DNA from: Ornithobacterium rhinotracheale
GTDB lineage: Bacteria; Bacteroidota; Bacteroidia; Flavobacteriales; Weeksellaceae
Direction of reading: 5' to 3'
Assembly (NCBI RefSeq): GCF_022832975.1
Contig: NZ_CP094846.1
Span: 2,307,501-2,371,500 of the forward strand
DNA: 64,000 bases
Under the pieces are notes generated by a model. It ran no database searches and was not told the origin of the DNA. It worked only from the letters and a program-made list of their open reading frames with translations. The position numbers and the translations under genes were made by a program. Positions 1-9,438 of the stretch are shown here, one piece after another (position 1 is the first letter of the stretch; every line of letters starts with the position of its first letter).

Positions 1-2
1 AT

Positions 3-2828
3 TTCACCATTTTAGTTCCTTTTAATAATAAAAAATTAGAAATCACTACCGAAACATTCCGCTCGCTGCTTGAACCTGGCAAGGGTGAGAAATGGAAATT
101 TAAGGTGAAGAAAAATGATGGAAAACCAGCTGAGGCAGAGGTTTTAGCAACGATGTATGATGCTTCGCTCAATGCTATTTATAGAAAAAACAACATCAAC
201 TTTTTCCCATATCGTTCAAACTATAATTATCACACGGCATACAATAATATTTTAAAATTCTTTAGTACAATTCCAGAGACTGAAGACATTAAATTTAAAG
301 AATACAATTTCCCATTATCGTTAAATCTTTTTGGTTTAAATTTAAGCTCCACAAATTATGACATAGTGGTAGGCTTTGGCAGACAAAAACGAGCAGCTTT
401 TACGGGATCGCTTGAAGGTGTTGCAAAGGCTGTAGATTTATCTGCCCTAAAATCAGCCTTAAAAGAAGAAAGAGTAGTTATAGGGAATAACCCAAGAAAT
501 TTTAAAGACAACGAGCCAAAAGAAAATCTATCTATCCGAAAAAATTTAAACGAAACCGCCTTTTTCTACCCTGATTTAAAAACCGATGCCAATGGGGATT
601 TCTGGGTAGAATTTACAGCTCCAGAGAGCTTAACGACTTGGAATTTCCAAGCTTTGGCGCAGACCAAGGATTTCAGCTTTGGCTATTTAGAAAAATCGGT
701 AAAAACACAAAAGGAATTAATGGTGAATCCAAATATGCCGAGATTCTTGCGCGTGGGAGATGAGGTGTCCCTCCGAACACGAATTGATAATCTTAGCAAT
801 CAGCCCATTAGCGCGCAGGTGCATTTAGATTTAATTAACCCAGCTAATAATAAGCTGTTTGACAAGGAATTTAAACTGAAAAATAAAGCGCAAGCAGTAA
901 ATATCCCTGCCCAAGCTAGCCAAGTGGTAACTTGGAAAATTAAAGTGCCTGCGGGAGAGCCTGCCGTGCTATATCGAATTTTTGCCAAGGGGCAAAAGCA
1001 CCAAGATGGCGTGGAAAATATGTTGCCAATTTTGAGCAACCAAGTTTTGGTTACGCAGACAATGCCCTTGTATGTGAACAGAGGGCAAAGCAAGCGCTTT
1101 GTGATGCCAAATGTGGAGCCAAATTCAAAGACAAGAGACAATATTTCTATGAAATTTGAAATTACTAAAAACCCCACTTGGTTTGCCGTTCTCTCCTTGC
1201 CGTATTTGGATAATCCTGATTTTAAAACCACTGATAATGTGCTGAATGCCTTTATCTCAAATGCAATGAGCTACCAAATTATGCAGGATAATCCAGCCTT
1301 TGAAAATCTCTGGAAATCCTACCGAGAGCAGCATAAATTTGAGTCGCCACTTGCGCAAAATAGCGAGTATAAAAACTTAGCACTTCAAGCCACACCGTGG
1401 GTGCTAGATGCTAAGAATGAGAAAGAAAGAATGCTTAAATTGTCAAATTATTTTAATAAAAATCAAGCAGAATTAAACATCAATCGCTACCTCGCTCAGC
1501 TAGAAGCTATGCAGCTGAATAATGGCGCCTTCCCTTGGTTTAAGGACGGAAAGGAAAACTTGTACGAGTCCGTTTATGTGCTGCAAAATCTAGGCGAATT
1601 CCTGCAAGACCACCCAGCTTTTAAAGCCAAAACTAAAAAAATTGTAGCTGGCTTGGTAAATTATCTAGATGGCCAAATCCTGAAGGAGTGGAGGGAAACC
1701 AAAAATCCATTTGAGAGAAGCTACTTGATTGATAGAGTGGTGAGATTCCTATACGGCCGCTCGTTCTTTGTTAAAGAGCATCCATTTAGTCAAGAATTAA
1801 GCCAAATCAATGATTATGTATTGCGCGAATCTTTCCACCATATGAATAATTATACCATCAGAGGGAAGGGTATTTTGGCCTTAACCTTAAATAGCTATAA
1901 CCGAAAAGCCGAAGCGCAAAAAGTGATGCACTTCATCAAAGAACGCGCTACCATTTCCGAAGAAATGGGCATGTACTGGAACGAGAAATTTAGCTCATGG
2001 TTCTATTCAGATATTGAACGCCAAGCTGTTTTAATCAGAGCCTTTGACAAAGTGAGCAACGACCAAGAAAGTGTAGATTTAATGAAAATCTGGCTGCTCA
2101 AAAACAAAGAAACCAACCAATGGGACAATAACAAAAACACCGCAGCAGCTGTAAATGCCTTGCTTAATGTAGGTGGAAACTTGATGAATGAAAGCACCGA
2201 TGTAGAAATCAAAATCGGTGGTAAAACTTGGCAACCTACCAAAGGAGACGAAATTGGTGGCGTGTACAACGAGACTTGGCAACCTAATGAAATAAAACCA
2301 AGTTTAGGACAAATCGAATTGAAAAAAGAAACGCCTGGCACCGCTTGGGGCGCACTTTACTATCAATATTTAGAAAATATGGATAAAGTGAAAAGCACCG
2401 AAACGGGCTTAAGCGTGAAAAAAGAAATGTACAAACGCTCCAACATGAACGACAACGAGAAACTTGTTCCAATCAACGACAAAACAACGCTTAAAATAGG
2501 AGATATTGTGCTAGTGAGATTAAAAATTCAGGCCGACCGTGAGATGGAATTTGTGCATTTAAAAGATATGCGCGCAGCTGGATTAGAGCCCGTGAAGCAA
2601 GTCTCAGGCTATCAATGGGTTTCTGGTTTAGTTTATTACCAAAGTACCAAAGATATCGCAACACATTTCTTTATCGATCGTTTGGGCAAAGGATTCCACA
2701 TCATCGAGTATGAAATGCTGGTGAACAACGCAGGCGATTTCTCCAACGGATATTCAGAATTTCAAAGTTTCTATGCGCCAGGTTTCCTTTCAAGAACTGC
2801 AGGCCAGAGAATCCAAGTCGAAGACTAA
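3..2828 (+). CDS. Alpha-2-macroglobulin family protein, C-terminal part (5' end outside window)
   Basis: The reading frame is open from the left edge, so the true start lies upstream; an internal GTG at 105 is not a convincing start because homologous-looking sequence continues before it. About 940 residues are visible. The segment beginning near residue 180, with a FWVEFTAPESLTTW stretch, is the conserved A2M domain that follows the bait region. It is followed by MG domains and an alpha-helical toroid around MQLNNGAFPWFKDG. I see no CxEQ thioester motif, so this would be a thioester-free bacterial macroglobulin. Family members are large cell-envelope proteins thought to trap attacking proteases; in Bacteroidetes they are often annotated as large extracellular alpha-helical proteins. 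A hairpin terminator follows the stop. The family assignment is firm, the exact biological role is not. Confidence 0.88.
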   Translation, partial: FTILVPFNNKKLEITTETFRSLLEPGKGEKWKFKVKKNDGKPAEAEVLATMYDASLNAIYRKNNINFFPYRSNYNYHTAYNNILKFFSTIPETEDIKFKEYNFPLSLNLFGLNLSSTNYDIVVGFGRQKRAAFTGSLEGVAKAVDLSALKSALKEERVVIGNNPRNFKDNEPKENLSIRKNLNETAFFYPDLKTDANGDFWVEFTAPESLTTWNFQALAQTKDFSFGYLEKSVKTQKELMVNPNMPRFLRVGDEVSLRTRIDNLSNQPISAQVHLDLINPANNKLFDKEFKLKNKAQAVNIPAQASQVVTWKIKVPAGEPAVLYRIFAKGQKHQDGVENMLPILSNQVLVTQTMPLYVNRGQSKRFVMPNVEPNSKTRDNISMKFEITKNPTWFAVLSLPYLDNPDFKTTDNVLNAFISNAMSYQIMQDNPAFENLWKSYREQHKFESPLAQNSEYKNLALQATPWVLDAKNEKERMLKLSNYFNKNQAELNINRYLAQLEAMQLNNGAFPWFKDGKENLYESVYVLQNLGEFLQDHPAFKAKTKKIVAGLVNYLDGQILKEWRETKNPFERSYLIDRVVRFLYGRSFFVKEHPFSQELSQINDYVLRESFHHMNNYTIRGKGILALTLNSYNRKAEAQKVMHFIKERATISEEMGMYWNEKFSSWFYSDIERQAVLIRAFDKVSNDQESVDLMKIWLLKNKETNQWDNNKNTAAAVNALLNVGGNLMNESTDVEIKIGGKTWQPTKGDEIGGVYNETWQPNEIKPSLGQIELKKETPGTAWGALYYQYLENMDKVKSTETGLSVKKEMYKRSNMNDNEKLVPINDKTTLKIGDIVLVRLKIQADREMEFVHLKDMRAAGLEPVKQVSGYQWVSGLVYYQSTKDIATHFFIDRLGKGFHIIEYEMLVNNAGDFSNGYSEFQSFYAPGFLSRTAGQRIQVED

Positions 2829-2850
2829 AATAGAAAACACCTAAAAATCA

Positions 2851-2884
2851 AAAATCCCTCAAATATGCATTTGGGGGATTTTCT
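2851..2884 (+). terminator. Rho-independent terminator after the macroglobulin gene
   Basis: A 14-bp stem (one G-T pair) with a 4-base ATGC loop is followed by a T-rich stretch, 22 bases past the stop codon at 2828. Confidence 0.75.
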
Positions 2885-2951
2885 TTATAAACCTAACCTA
2901 TATAAAAAATTTCTAATTTGAATAAAGCACTCACAGCGAGATGAGCTAAAA

Positions 2952-2990
2952 TAAAAAAGCCACTTCGCTACTTACCGTGAAGTGGCTCTT
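2952..2990 (-). terminator. Terminator for tRNA-Ala/hemL operon
   Basis: A 9-bp perfect stem (AGCCACTTC with GAAGTGGCT) lies directly downstream of the tRNA on the minus strand and is followed there by a run of T. Confidence 0.7.
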
Positions 2991-2993
2991 GGG

Positions 2994-3069
<76 letters not shown>

Positions 3070-3077
3070 CTTTTGCC

Positions 3078-4358
3078 TTAAAGTTCAAATGACTGAACGG
3101 CAGAAAGAATTCTATCGATTTCTTTATCGCCAATCGCCATTCCTATGAACCATGTCTCAAAAGAGCTAGGAGGCAAATATACACCTTTTTTCAACATATA
3201 ATGGAAAAATTTATTGAAATTCTCATTATGTGCAGTTTTAGCTGTTTCGAAGTTTACAATCTCTTCTTCGGAAAAGAAAAGCGTCATCATCGAACCTACC
3301 AAATTGATGCTGTGTTCTATGCCTTTTTCAATTAAAATCTTATTGATTCCTTCGGCAATTTTAAGGCTTGTTTCTTCTAATTCGTCGTATTTTTCTGGCG
3401 ATTTAATCAAAAGTTCAAGCGTTGTCAATCCGCCTCGCATAGCCAATGGATTTCCTGAGAGAGTTCCCGCCTGATACACAGGACCTAGCGGTGCTAAATA
3501 ATCCATAATTTCTTTACGCCCCGCAAAGGCACCTACGGGCAATCCCCCACCGATTACTTTACCATAAGTTACGATATCTGCATCGATGTTAAACAATTTT
3601 TGCGCTCCACCGAAATCCAAGCGGAACCCAGTCATCACCTCATCAAAAATCAAAAGCGCACCATTTTGCGTACACACTTTTCTCAAATCTTCAAGAAATG
3701 ATTCGCGTGGTGGCACACAACCCATATTTCCCGCTACGGGCTCAATGATTACAGCGGCGATTTGCCCTTCGTTTTCACTGAAAATATTTTTTACGCTCTC
3801 GATATCGTTGTAAGTGGCGAGCAGGGTATCTTTAGCCGTACCTTGCGTAACGCCTGGGCTATTAGGCTTACCAAAAGTAGCTAGACCACTTCCTGCCTCA
3901 ATCAAGAAACTATCTGAATGCCCATGGTAGCAACCTTCAAACTTGATGATTTTCTCGCGATTGGTATAGCCTCTCGCCAAGCGTATCGCACTCATGCAAG
4001 CCTCGGTTCCTGAGTTTACAAAACGGATTTTATCTAAATTTGGCACATTATTCACCACCAAATCAGCAATTTCTGTTTCTAATTCAGTCGGCGTACCAAA
4101 AGAAGTTCCTTTTTCGGTTTGCTCGATGATGGCTTGCGTCACCACAGGATGCGCGTGTCCCAAAATCATCGGCCCCCAAGAGTTGATTAAATCTACATAA
4201 TCGTTGCCGTCTACATCGTACAAATACGCACCTTTGGCTCTTTCCACAAATACGGGAGTTCCACCTACGGATTTAAAAGCTCTCGCCGGCGAATTCACAC
4301 CACCTGGCAATACTTCTTGCGCTTCTTTGAACAATGCACTGCTTCGTTGATATCTCAT
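3078..4358 (-). CDS. hemL: Glutamate-1-semialdehyde 2,1-aminomutase
   Basis: HemL converts glutamate-1-semialdehyde to 5-aminolevulinate, the first committed tetrapyrrole precursor in the C5 pathway for haem. The 426-residue length is standard. The class III aminotransferase fold is recognisable from NSGTEA near 115-120, the cofactor-contacting IFDEV around 238-241, and the PLP-binding lysine at about K267 in [15 protein letters not shown]. The cytosolic enzyme is a PLP-dependent homodimer. It is the last protein gene of a three-gene minus-strand operon, 7 bases after the glucosaminidase gene, and is followed by tRNA-Ala. The partners (desulfhydrase-like enzyme, cell-wall hydrolase) have no obvious haem role, so this is probably a housekeeping transcription unit. 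Confidence 0.97.
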   Translation of the reverse strand: MRYQRSSALFKEAQEVLPGGVNSPARAFKSVGGTPVFVERAKGAYLYDVDGNDYVDLINSWGPMILGHAHPVVTQAIIEQTEKGTSFGTPTELETEIADLVVNNVPNLDKIRFVNSGTEACMSAIRLARGYTNREKIIKFEGCYHGHSDSFLIEAGSGLATFGKPNSPGVTQGTAKDTLLATYNDIESVKNIFSENEGQIAAVIIEPVAGNMGCVPPRESFLEDLRKVCTQNGALLIFDEVMTGFRLDFGGAQKLFNIDADIVTYGKVIGGGLPVGAFAGRKEIMDYLAPLGPVYQAGTLSGNPLAMRGGLTTLELLIKSPEKYDELEETSLKIAEGINKILIEKGIEHSINLVGSMMTLFFSEEEIVNFETAKTAHNENFNKFFHYMLKKGVYLPPSSFETWFIGMAIGDKEIDRILSAVQSFEL

Positions 4359-4365
4359 TTTTTTC

Positions 4366-5451
4366 TTAATTTCTTGGTTTTTTCCCTCTAAGGTACAAAA
4401 TTTCCCCCACTTGTGGCTCCTCTCCTTTTTGCATTCTATTTTTGCGGTAAAGACTTTTTAGTTTAATTCCCATTTTTTGAGAGATTAAATACATATTATC
4501 GCCTCGCTGTACGCGGTAAGTTTTTTGCATTCCGCGATTTCTTTTATTGCAAAGGAATAAGTTTTGTCCTGCTCTTAATTGATTAGGCGCTAGAAGGTCG
4601 TTGTATTTTAACAATCTTCTTTCGCTGATGTTGTAGGCTCTCGCCACTTGGAAAATGGTTTCTCCTGGGTTTACCACGATGTATTCTCTACGATTGGCGT
4701 GGCGTTTAATTCTATTTTTAGTCAATTTTGCCTTAGGAGCTGGTGTAGATTTTCTTTCAGACAGTTGCTGAACTTTTTGTTTCTCACGCTGAACATTTTG
4801 GCTTGGCTGAACCATGATTACTTGCGGAGCTTTTTCTTGAGTAGGCACAGCCGCTATATAAGTTTCGTTTCCATCGTAGCCTAAAATATTGTTTTTATTG
4901 ACATTTCCGTATAATGAAACAAGTTTTGTGTAAACTTCATCCGCATTTGGATTTAAACGGTCAAATGCATCTAAATTCAATTTTTCAATTTTTGAAATTA
5001 GCATTTGTGCATAGCGCGGATTGGTCGCATAGCCAGCTTTTCTAAGCCCATAAGCCCAAGCACGGTAATCGGTAAGTGGCAAGTCAAATAATTTTTTGTA
5101 ATAAGGACGCTCTGCCAAAAACTTGGAGTGATCGCGGTAGCTATCCTCTACTTTGTTATATTTTCTAAAGCATTCGCCACGCGCATCATCGTCGTGGTAA
5201 ATTCTTCCGCCTGTCCAATTTTCTTTACATTTAATCCCAAAGTGGTTAAATGCTTGCTCTGCCAAACGAGATTGCCCGCCCGCAGTTTCAATAATTCCTT
5301 GTGCCAAAGTAATACTTGCCGGAATTTGGTATTTGTTCATTTCTCGTACTGCAAGGAGTGCATATCTTTTCACATACTCCACATCGCGGTCTTGTGCAAA
5401 GCTTGTGGTCGCAAACGCCACCAATGCAAAGGCTAAAAAAAGTTTTTTCAT
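4366..5451 (-). CDS. Exported glucosaminidase (GH73-type) with two LysM domains
   Basis: A predicted peptidoglycan hydrolase that cleaves the glycan backbone during wall growth or cell separation. Residues 1-19 form a signal peptide ending TSFA/Q. Residues about 25-165 carry the mannosyl-glycoprotein endo-beta-N-acetylglucosaminidase fold, with likely catalytic Glu55 in [11 protein letters not shown] and the usual NHFGIKC segment. A basic, Pro/Lys-rich linker leads to two LysM peptidoglycan-binding repeats at about 256-300 and 311-356. Its place between the PLP enzyme (8-base gap) and hemL (7-base gap) makes it part of one operon. The single-catalytic-domain plus C-terminal LysM layout is common in Flavobacteriia; the exact bond cleaved cannot be read from sequence. 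Confidence 0.93.
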   Translation of the reverse strand: MKKLFLAFALVAFATTSFAQDRDVEYVKRYALLAVREMNKYQIPASITLAQGIIETAGGQSRLAEQAFNHFGIKCKENWTGGRIYHDDDARGECFRKYNKVEDSYRDHSKFLAERPYYKKLFDLPLTDYRAWAYGLRKAGYATNPRYAQMLISKIEKLNLDAFDRLNPNADEVYTKLVSLYGNVNKNNILGYDGNETYIAAVPTQEKAPQVIMVQPSQNVQREKQKVQQLSERKSTPAPKAKLTKNRIKRHANRREYIVVNPGETIFQVARAYNISERRLLKYNDLLAPNQLRAGQNLFLCNKRNRGMQKTYRVQRGDNMYLISQKMGIKLKSLYRKNRMQKGEEPQVGEILYLRGKKPRN

Positions 5452-5459
5452 AATTAGGT

Positions 5460-6389
5460 CTAAAAGTCTATGTTGTATTTGTTTTTAAATCTTTCATTAA
5501 AACCTTTAATCCCCTGCAAACCACCTGTATGCACGGCTAAAATTTTGGAATTAGGCTTGAAATAATCTTTTTCTACAAGGTCCAAAATCCCAAACAACAT
5601 TTTCCCCGTATAGAGTGGCTCCAATTGAATTTTTTGGTTTTCTTTGAAATCGTTGACAAAACTAATTAAATCTCGATTAAATTTACCAAATCCACCGAAG
5701 TGAAATGCGTTAATAATTTCATAATTTGTTTTGTTGGTATATTTTTTCACGGTTTCAAGCAGAAACTCATACTCTTTGAGCGCAGGAAATCCGAGCACTT
5801 TTTGGTGTGATTCGCTCGATTTTAGAATTCCTGTAAAAGTCCCCGCTGTTCCCATCGCGCAAGCGATGTAATCAAAACCTTTGGTGCCGTCGTGTAGAAT
5901 TTCTTCGCAGCCTTTTATGGCAAAATCATTGGTTCCGCCCTCGGGCACCAAATAAAAATCACCAAACAAATCGTGCAAATCATCAATAAAATAATCTTGG
6001 CTTTTTCTGCGATAATCTTTGCGCGTTACAAAATGCAATTTCATGCCCATTTGCTCGGCTTCTTTGAGCGTGGCGTTTCTTGGCTTGTTTTTCAGCTCAT
6101 CGCCACGGATAACGCCAATGGTTTTAAACCCAAACGCCTTGCCCGCCGCTGCCGTAGCATGAATATGATTGGAATAAGCCCCGCCAAAAGTCAATAAGGT
6201 TTGATGCCCCTGGGCATGCGCCTCGATTAAGTTATATTTTAATTTTCTGAACTTATTGCCTTGAATGAGCGGATGATTTAGATCCTCTCTCAACAAATGC
6301 AAGGACACTTGGCGGTTCTGCAAAATTTCGTGCTGAATCTCCACAATGGGCGCCGCGGGAATTTGAATTACTAAAGGATTTTTGCTCAT
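5460..6389 (-). CDS. PLP-dependent 1-aminocyclopropane-1-carboxylate deaminase / D-cysteine desulfhydrase family enzyme
   Basis: A 309-residue fold-type II PLP enzyme. The cofactor lysine is in QGNKFRKLKYN (probably K46), and the substrate/phosphate loop GGAYSNHIHATAAAGKAFG follows at about 69-87. A glycine-rich CAMGTAGTF loop that binds PLP phosphate is further down. Members either open the cyclopropane ring of ACC to 2-oxobutanoate and ammonia or break D-cysteine to pyruvate, sulfide and ammonia. Many Bacteroidetes relatives are named only at family level, and D-cysteine desulfhydrase activity is the safer guess in a heterotroph. It is the first gene of a three-gene operon driven by a TATCTTTG promoter about 35 bases upstream. 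Confidence 0.9.
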   Translation of the reverse strand: MSKNPLVIQIPAAPIVEIQHEILQNRQVSLHLLREDLNHPLIQGNKFRKLKYNLIEAHAQGHQTLLTFGGAYSNHIHATAAAGKAFGFKTIGVIRGDELKNKPRNATLKEAEQMGMKLHFVTRKDYRRKSQDYFIDDLHDLFGDFYLVPEGGTNDFAIKGCEEILHDGTKGFDYIACAMGTAGTFTGILKSSESHQKVLGFPALKEYEFLLETVKKYTNKTNYEIINAFHFGGFGKFNRDLISFVNDFKENQKIQLEPLYTGKMLFGILDLVEKDYFKPNSKILAVHTGGLQGIKGFNERFKNKYNIDF

Positions 6390-6424
6390 AAGGACACAAA
6401 GATTTAAAAGAAATTGTAATCCTA

Positions 6425-6432
6425 CAAAGATA
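6425..6432 (-). promoter_or_regulatory. -7 box of the desulfhydrase-glucosaminidase-hemL operon
   Basis: TATCTTTG on the minus strand fits the Bacteroidetes TAnnTTTG -7 element and would give a leader of about 30 bases before the start at 6389. Confidence 0.6.
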
Positions 6433-6525
6433 AATAATTTAATTAATCATTTAAAAAACATTGAGTTAAGATTTCTTTAATCATCATAGGGAAACTTTAG
6501 TTTTAACTTAAAAAATATAGCAAAA

Positions 6526-6554
6526 TCGGTTTTTAGTCATAATTAAAAAACCGA
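6526..6554. repeat. Inverted repeat in the intergenic space upstream of tyrS
   Basis: TCGGTTTTT and AAAAACCGA form a perfect 9-bp stem with an 11-base loop. The 312-base gap between 6390 and 6701 otherwise holds only the two divergent promoters. It could be a weak terminator or a protein-binding site. Confidence 0.4.
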
Positions 6555-6671
6555 ACCGACCGCCCTTAATCATAAAATTCCATTTTTAAACATTTTTTCA
6601 GGATTAAAAGACAATGCATCGCGAAATCTTTAAACTTGGCTAAATTTCAATCTTTAAACATTAAATTATCG

Positions 6672-6679
6672 TATATTTG
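6672..6679 (+). promoter_or_regulatory. -7 box of tyrS
   Basis: TATATTTG lies 22 bases before the ATG at 6702. It argues against any start upstream of about 6686, which is why the ATG at 6702 is chosen although the frame is open further upstream. Confidence 0.65.
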
Positions 6680-6701
6680 TAGCTTTAAGCAAATTATTGA
6701 A

Positions 6702-7991
6702 ATGAAAAACTTTATACAAGAATTGCAATGGCGTGGCATGATCCAAGATATGATGCCCGAGACTGAAGAACATTTACTGGAAGAAATGCGTTCGGCGTAT
6801 GTGGGGATCGACCCAACGGCTGATTCGTTACATATAGGGCATTTAGTAAGTATCATGATGCTTAAACATTTTCAAGCTTGTGGGCACAAGCCGTATGCAC
6901 TGCTTGGAGGGGCTACGGGGATGATTGGAGACCCTTCTGGGAAATCTGCCGAGAGAAACTTGCTTGACGAGGAAACTTTAGCTACAAACATCCGAGGGAT
7001 TCGTTCGCAATTGGAGCGTTTTCTAGATTTTAATACAAATGAAGCAAATGGTGCCGAGCTTGTAAATAACTACGACTGGATGAAGGATTTTTCTTTCATT
7101 GCGTTTGCAAGAGATATCGGAAAACACATCACTGTGAATTATATGATGGCTAAGGATTCGGTGAAGAAAAGATTTGATCCTAATGAGAATACGGAAGGAA
7201 TGTCTTTTACTGAATTTACTTACCAATTGATCCAAGGCTACGATTTCTTGCACTTGTTTCAAGAAAATAATTGTACGCTGCAAATGGGTGGATCAGACCA
7301 ATGGGGAAACATCACCACGGGGACAGAGATGATTCGCCGTATCGGGAAAGGAAGAGCCTATGCGCTTACTTGTCCGCTCATTACTAAAGCCGATGGTACT
7401 AAATTCGGAAAAACCGAAGGTGGAAACATTTGGCTCGATGCTGAACGCACTTCGCCTTACAAATTCTACCAATACTGGCTAAACACTTCTGATGAAGATG
7501 CGGAGCGATACATCAAAATCTTTACAATGCTCACTGAGCAGGAGGTAAAAGATTTGGTTGCCGCACACAAAGAGGCGCCACACCTAAGACAATTGCAACG
7601 CAAATTGGCAGAGGAAGTGACTACAATGGTTCATTCAAAAGAGGAATTGGACAAAGCGGTACAGGCTTCTGAAATTCTTTTTGGTAAAGCTACTTCTGAA
7701 AACCTAAGAAAATTAGACGAAAAAACATTTTTGGACATTTTTGACGGGGTGCCACAAGCAGAAATTACCCAAGCGGATTTAAACGAAGATTTATTAGAAA
7801 TTCTTTCTACCAAAACAGAGTTTATGAAATCTAAAGGAGAAGCTCGCCGTGCACTTCAACAAAACTCCATTGCTGTGAACAAAGATAAAATCGGAGAAGA
7901 TTATAAATTATCTGAAAACGATTTAATCAGCGGAAAATACATTTTATTGCAAAAAGGTAAAAAGAATTATTTCGTAATTATCGTGAAATAA
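6702..7991 (+). CDS. tyrS: Tyrosyl-tRNA synthetase
   Basis: A class I aminoacyl-tRNA synthetase that charges tRNA-Tyr with tyrosine in the cytosol. The 429-residue length from the chosen start is typical of bacterial TyrRS. The HIGH signature appears as HIGH at about 44-47, the tyrosine pocket includes [12 protein letters not shown] and GGSDQWGN, and the KMSKS loop is KFGKT at about 234-238. The C-terminus has an S4-like RNA-binding domain ([16 protein letters not shown]). The frame extends 22 codons upstream, but the promoter TATATTTG at 6672-6679 would lie inside that extension, and the family starts close to [12 protein letters not shown]. The gene stands alone between its own promoter and terminator. 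Confidence 0.97.
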   Translation: MKNFIQELQWRGMIQDMMPETEEHLLEEMRSAYVGIDPTADSLHIGHLVSIMMLKHFQACGHKPYALLGGATGMIGDPSGKSAERNLLDEETLATNIRGIRSQLERFLDFNTNEANGAELVNNYDWMKDFSFIAFARDIGKHITVNYMMAKDSVKKRFDPNENTEGMSFTEFTYQLIQGYDFLHLFQENNCTLQMGGSDQWGNITTGTEMIRRIGKGRAYALTCPLITKADGTKFGKTEGGNIWLDAERTSPYKFYQYWLNTSDEDAERYIKIFTMLTEQEVKDLVAAHKEAPHLRQLQRKLAEEVTTMVHSKEELDKAVQASEILFGKATSENLRKLDEKTFLDIFDGVPQAEITQADLNEDLLEILSTKTEFMKSKGEARRALQQNSIAVNKDKIGEDYKLSENDLISGKYILLQKGKKNYFVIIVK

Positions 7992-8012
7992 TCTTTTTGA
8001 TAGAACATACAG

Positions 8013-8047
8013 AAAAAGGGCAAAATTCGAATTTTGCCCTTTTTTTA
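8013..8047 (+). terminator. Terminator of tyrS
   Basis: A perfect stem AAAAGGGCAAAATTC/GAATTTTGCCCTTTT followed by T residues, about 20 bases after the tyrS stop. Confidence 0.85.
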
Positions 8048-8063
8048 TTTGGTTTTATTCCAC

Positions 8064-8096
8064 AAAAAAATCGCTCTCAGATTGAGAGCGATTTTT
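8064..8096 (-). terminator. Terminator of pgk
   Basis: A 14-bp perfect stem with a 3-base loop; the A-run on its left side provides the U-tract for the minus-strand pgk transcript. It can work in both directions. Confidence 0.85.
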
Positions 8097-8127
8097 ATAA
8101 CAAATTAAAAATTATATTATGAAAAAA

Positions 8128-9321
8128 TTATTCATCCATAGCAGCAACGCCAGGAAGTTTAATTCCCTCAAGGCTTTCTAGCATAGCTCCACCTCCTGTA
8201 GAAACATAGCTTACTTTGTCTTGGTATCCGAATTGCTTAACCGCAGCAACGCTATCACCACCACCTACAAGTGAGAAAGCTCCTTTTTTAGTTGCTTCTT
8301 CAATGGCATCTCCAATCGCGCGAGTTCCTTTTGAGAAGTTTTCAAATTCAAAAACACCTACAGGACCGTTCCATAAGATTGTTTTAGAATTTCTAATCAC
8401 ATCAGAGAACAATTTCACAGTTTCTGGCCCGATGTCAAGGCCTTCCCATCCATCAGGAATCTCTCCTCTTTTCACAACTTGTGTAGCCGCTCCATTATTA
8501 AAATCGTCTGCCGCCACAGTGTCCACTGGCAAGTAAACTTCAACATTGTTTTCTTTAGCTTTTTTAAGGATATCCAAAGCTAAATCCAGCTTATCATCTT
8601 CCACGATAGAATCCCCTACTTTACCACCTTGTGCTTTTGAGAAAGTATAAGACATACCCCCACCGATGATTAAGTTATCTACTTTAGGCAAAATATTATC
8701 GATAATTGTAATTTTTGAAGAAACTTTAGAGCCACCTAAAATAGCAGTTACAGGTTTTTCTCCGCTTTTCAAAACTTTATCAATTGCTTCAAGCTCTTTT
8801 TGCATCAAGAAACCAAAGCATTTGTGATCTTGATCGAAGAAATGAGCAATCACTGCAGTAGAAGCATGCTTTCTGTGCGCAGTACCAAATGCATCGTTGA
8901 TATAGAAATCACCCAACTCAGCCAATTGTTGCGCAAAAGTTTCATCTCCTTGCTCTTCCTCTTCTCTAAAGCGAACATTCTCTAGCAACAAAACACTTCC
9001 TGGCTGAAGATTTTTAGCTTTTTCTTGAGCATCTTCTCCCACAACATCATCGGCAACTTCCACCATTACACCAATAATGTCTGAAATTTTACCTGCAATG
9101 TGTTTTAGTGAAAATTCATCTTTTTTCTGTCCTTTTGGGCGGCCAAGGTGAGTCATCAAAATTGCAGCCCCTCCGTCGTCTAAAATTTTCAGAATAGTAG
9201 GTTTTGCTGCTTCGATACGCGTAGTATCTGTTACATTTAAATCTTTATCTTGTGGCACGTTAAAATCTACACGCACCAAAACTTTTTGGTCTTTAAAATT
9301 AAAGTCGTTTAGTGTTTTCAT
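8128..9321 (-). CDS. pgk: Phosphoglycerate kinase
   Basis: Pgk transfers phosphate between 1,3-bisphosphoglycerate and ADP in glycolysis. The chosen start gives 397 residues, the normal bacterial length: [20 protein letters not shown] with the substrate-binding arginine and VRVDFNVP motif. MTHLGRPKG and the basic [10 protein letters not shown] segment contact 3-phosphoglycerate, and the C-terminal GGGDSVAAV loop binds nucleotide. The frame runs 35 codons further upstream, but those residues are not family-like and cross the promoter TATCTTTG (9342-9349), so the ATG at 9321 is preferred. The gene is monocistronic, with its own terminator. Confidence 0.97.
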   Translation of the reverse strand: MKTLNDFNFKDQKVLVRVDFNVPQDKDLNVTDTTRIEAAKPTILKILDDGGAAILMTHLGRPKGQKKDEFSLKHIAGKISDIIGVMVEVADDVVGEDAQEKAKNLQPGSVLLLENVRFREEEEQGDETFAQQLAELGDFYINDAFGTAHRKHASTAVIAHFFDQDHKCFGFLMQKELEAIDKVLKSGEKPVTAILGGSKVSSKITIIDNILPKVDNLIIGGGMSYTFSKAQGGKVGDSIVEDDKLDLALDILKKAKENNVEVYLPVDTVAADDFNNGAATQVVKRGEIPDGWEGLDIGPETVKLFSDVIRNSKTILWNGPVGVFEFENFSKGTRAIGDAIEEATKKGAFSLVGGGDSVAAVKQFGYQDKVSYVSTGGGAMLESLEGIKLPGVAAMDE

Positions 9322-9341
9322 ATTCAAAAAATAATTATGTA

Positions 9342-9349
9342 CAAAGATA
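9342..9349 (-). promoter_or_regulatory. -7 box of pgk
   Basis: TATCTTTG on the minus strand, 20 bases before the ATG at 9321; this fixes the pgk start. Confidence 0.65.
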
Positions 9350-9398
9350 CTTAGAAGTTTTTTATTAAAAAAATGATATTTGAGTGCATTTGTGGGTG

Positions 9399-9436
9399 AA
9401 AAAAAAGTTGCCTTTTTGAGGGGCAACTTTTTGTTT
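9399..9436 (-). terminator. Terminator of the BACON lipoprotein gene
   Basis: AAAAGTTGCC pairs with GGCAACTTTT across a short loop, immediately after the stop at 9439 and followed by T on the minus strand. Confidence 0.75.
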
Positions 9437-9438
9437 TT

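Noticed and set aside
800-1231. 143-codon minus-strand ORF inside the macroglobulin gene
   Set aside because: Antisense shadow of a clearly coding plus-strand gene, with no promoter or family-like sequence.
6636-6701. N-terminal extension of TyrS
   Set aside because: The extra 22 codons span the TATATTTG promoter; the family begins at MKNFIQELQ.
9322-9426. N-terminal extension of phosphoglycerate kinase
   Set aside because: Residues upstream of MKTLNDFNF do not match the family and include the pgk promoter and a terminator-like hairpin of the next gene.
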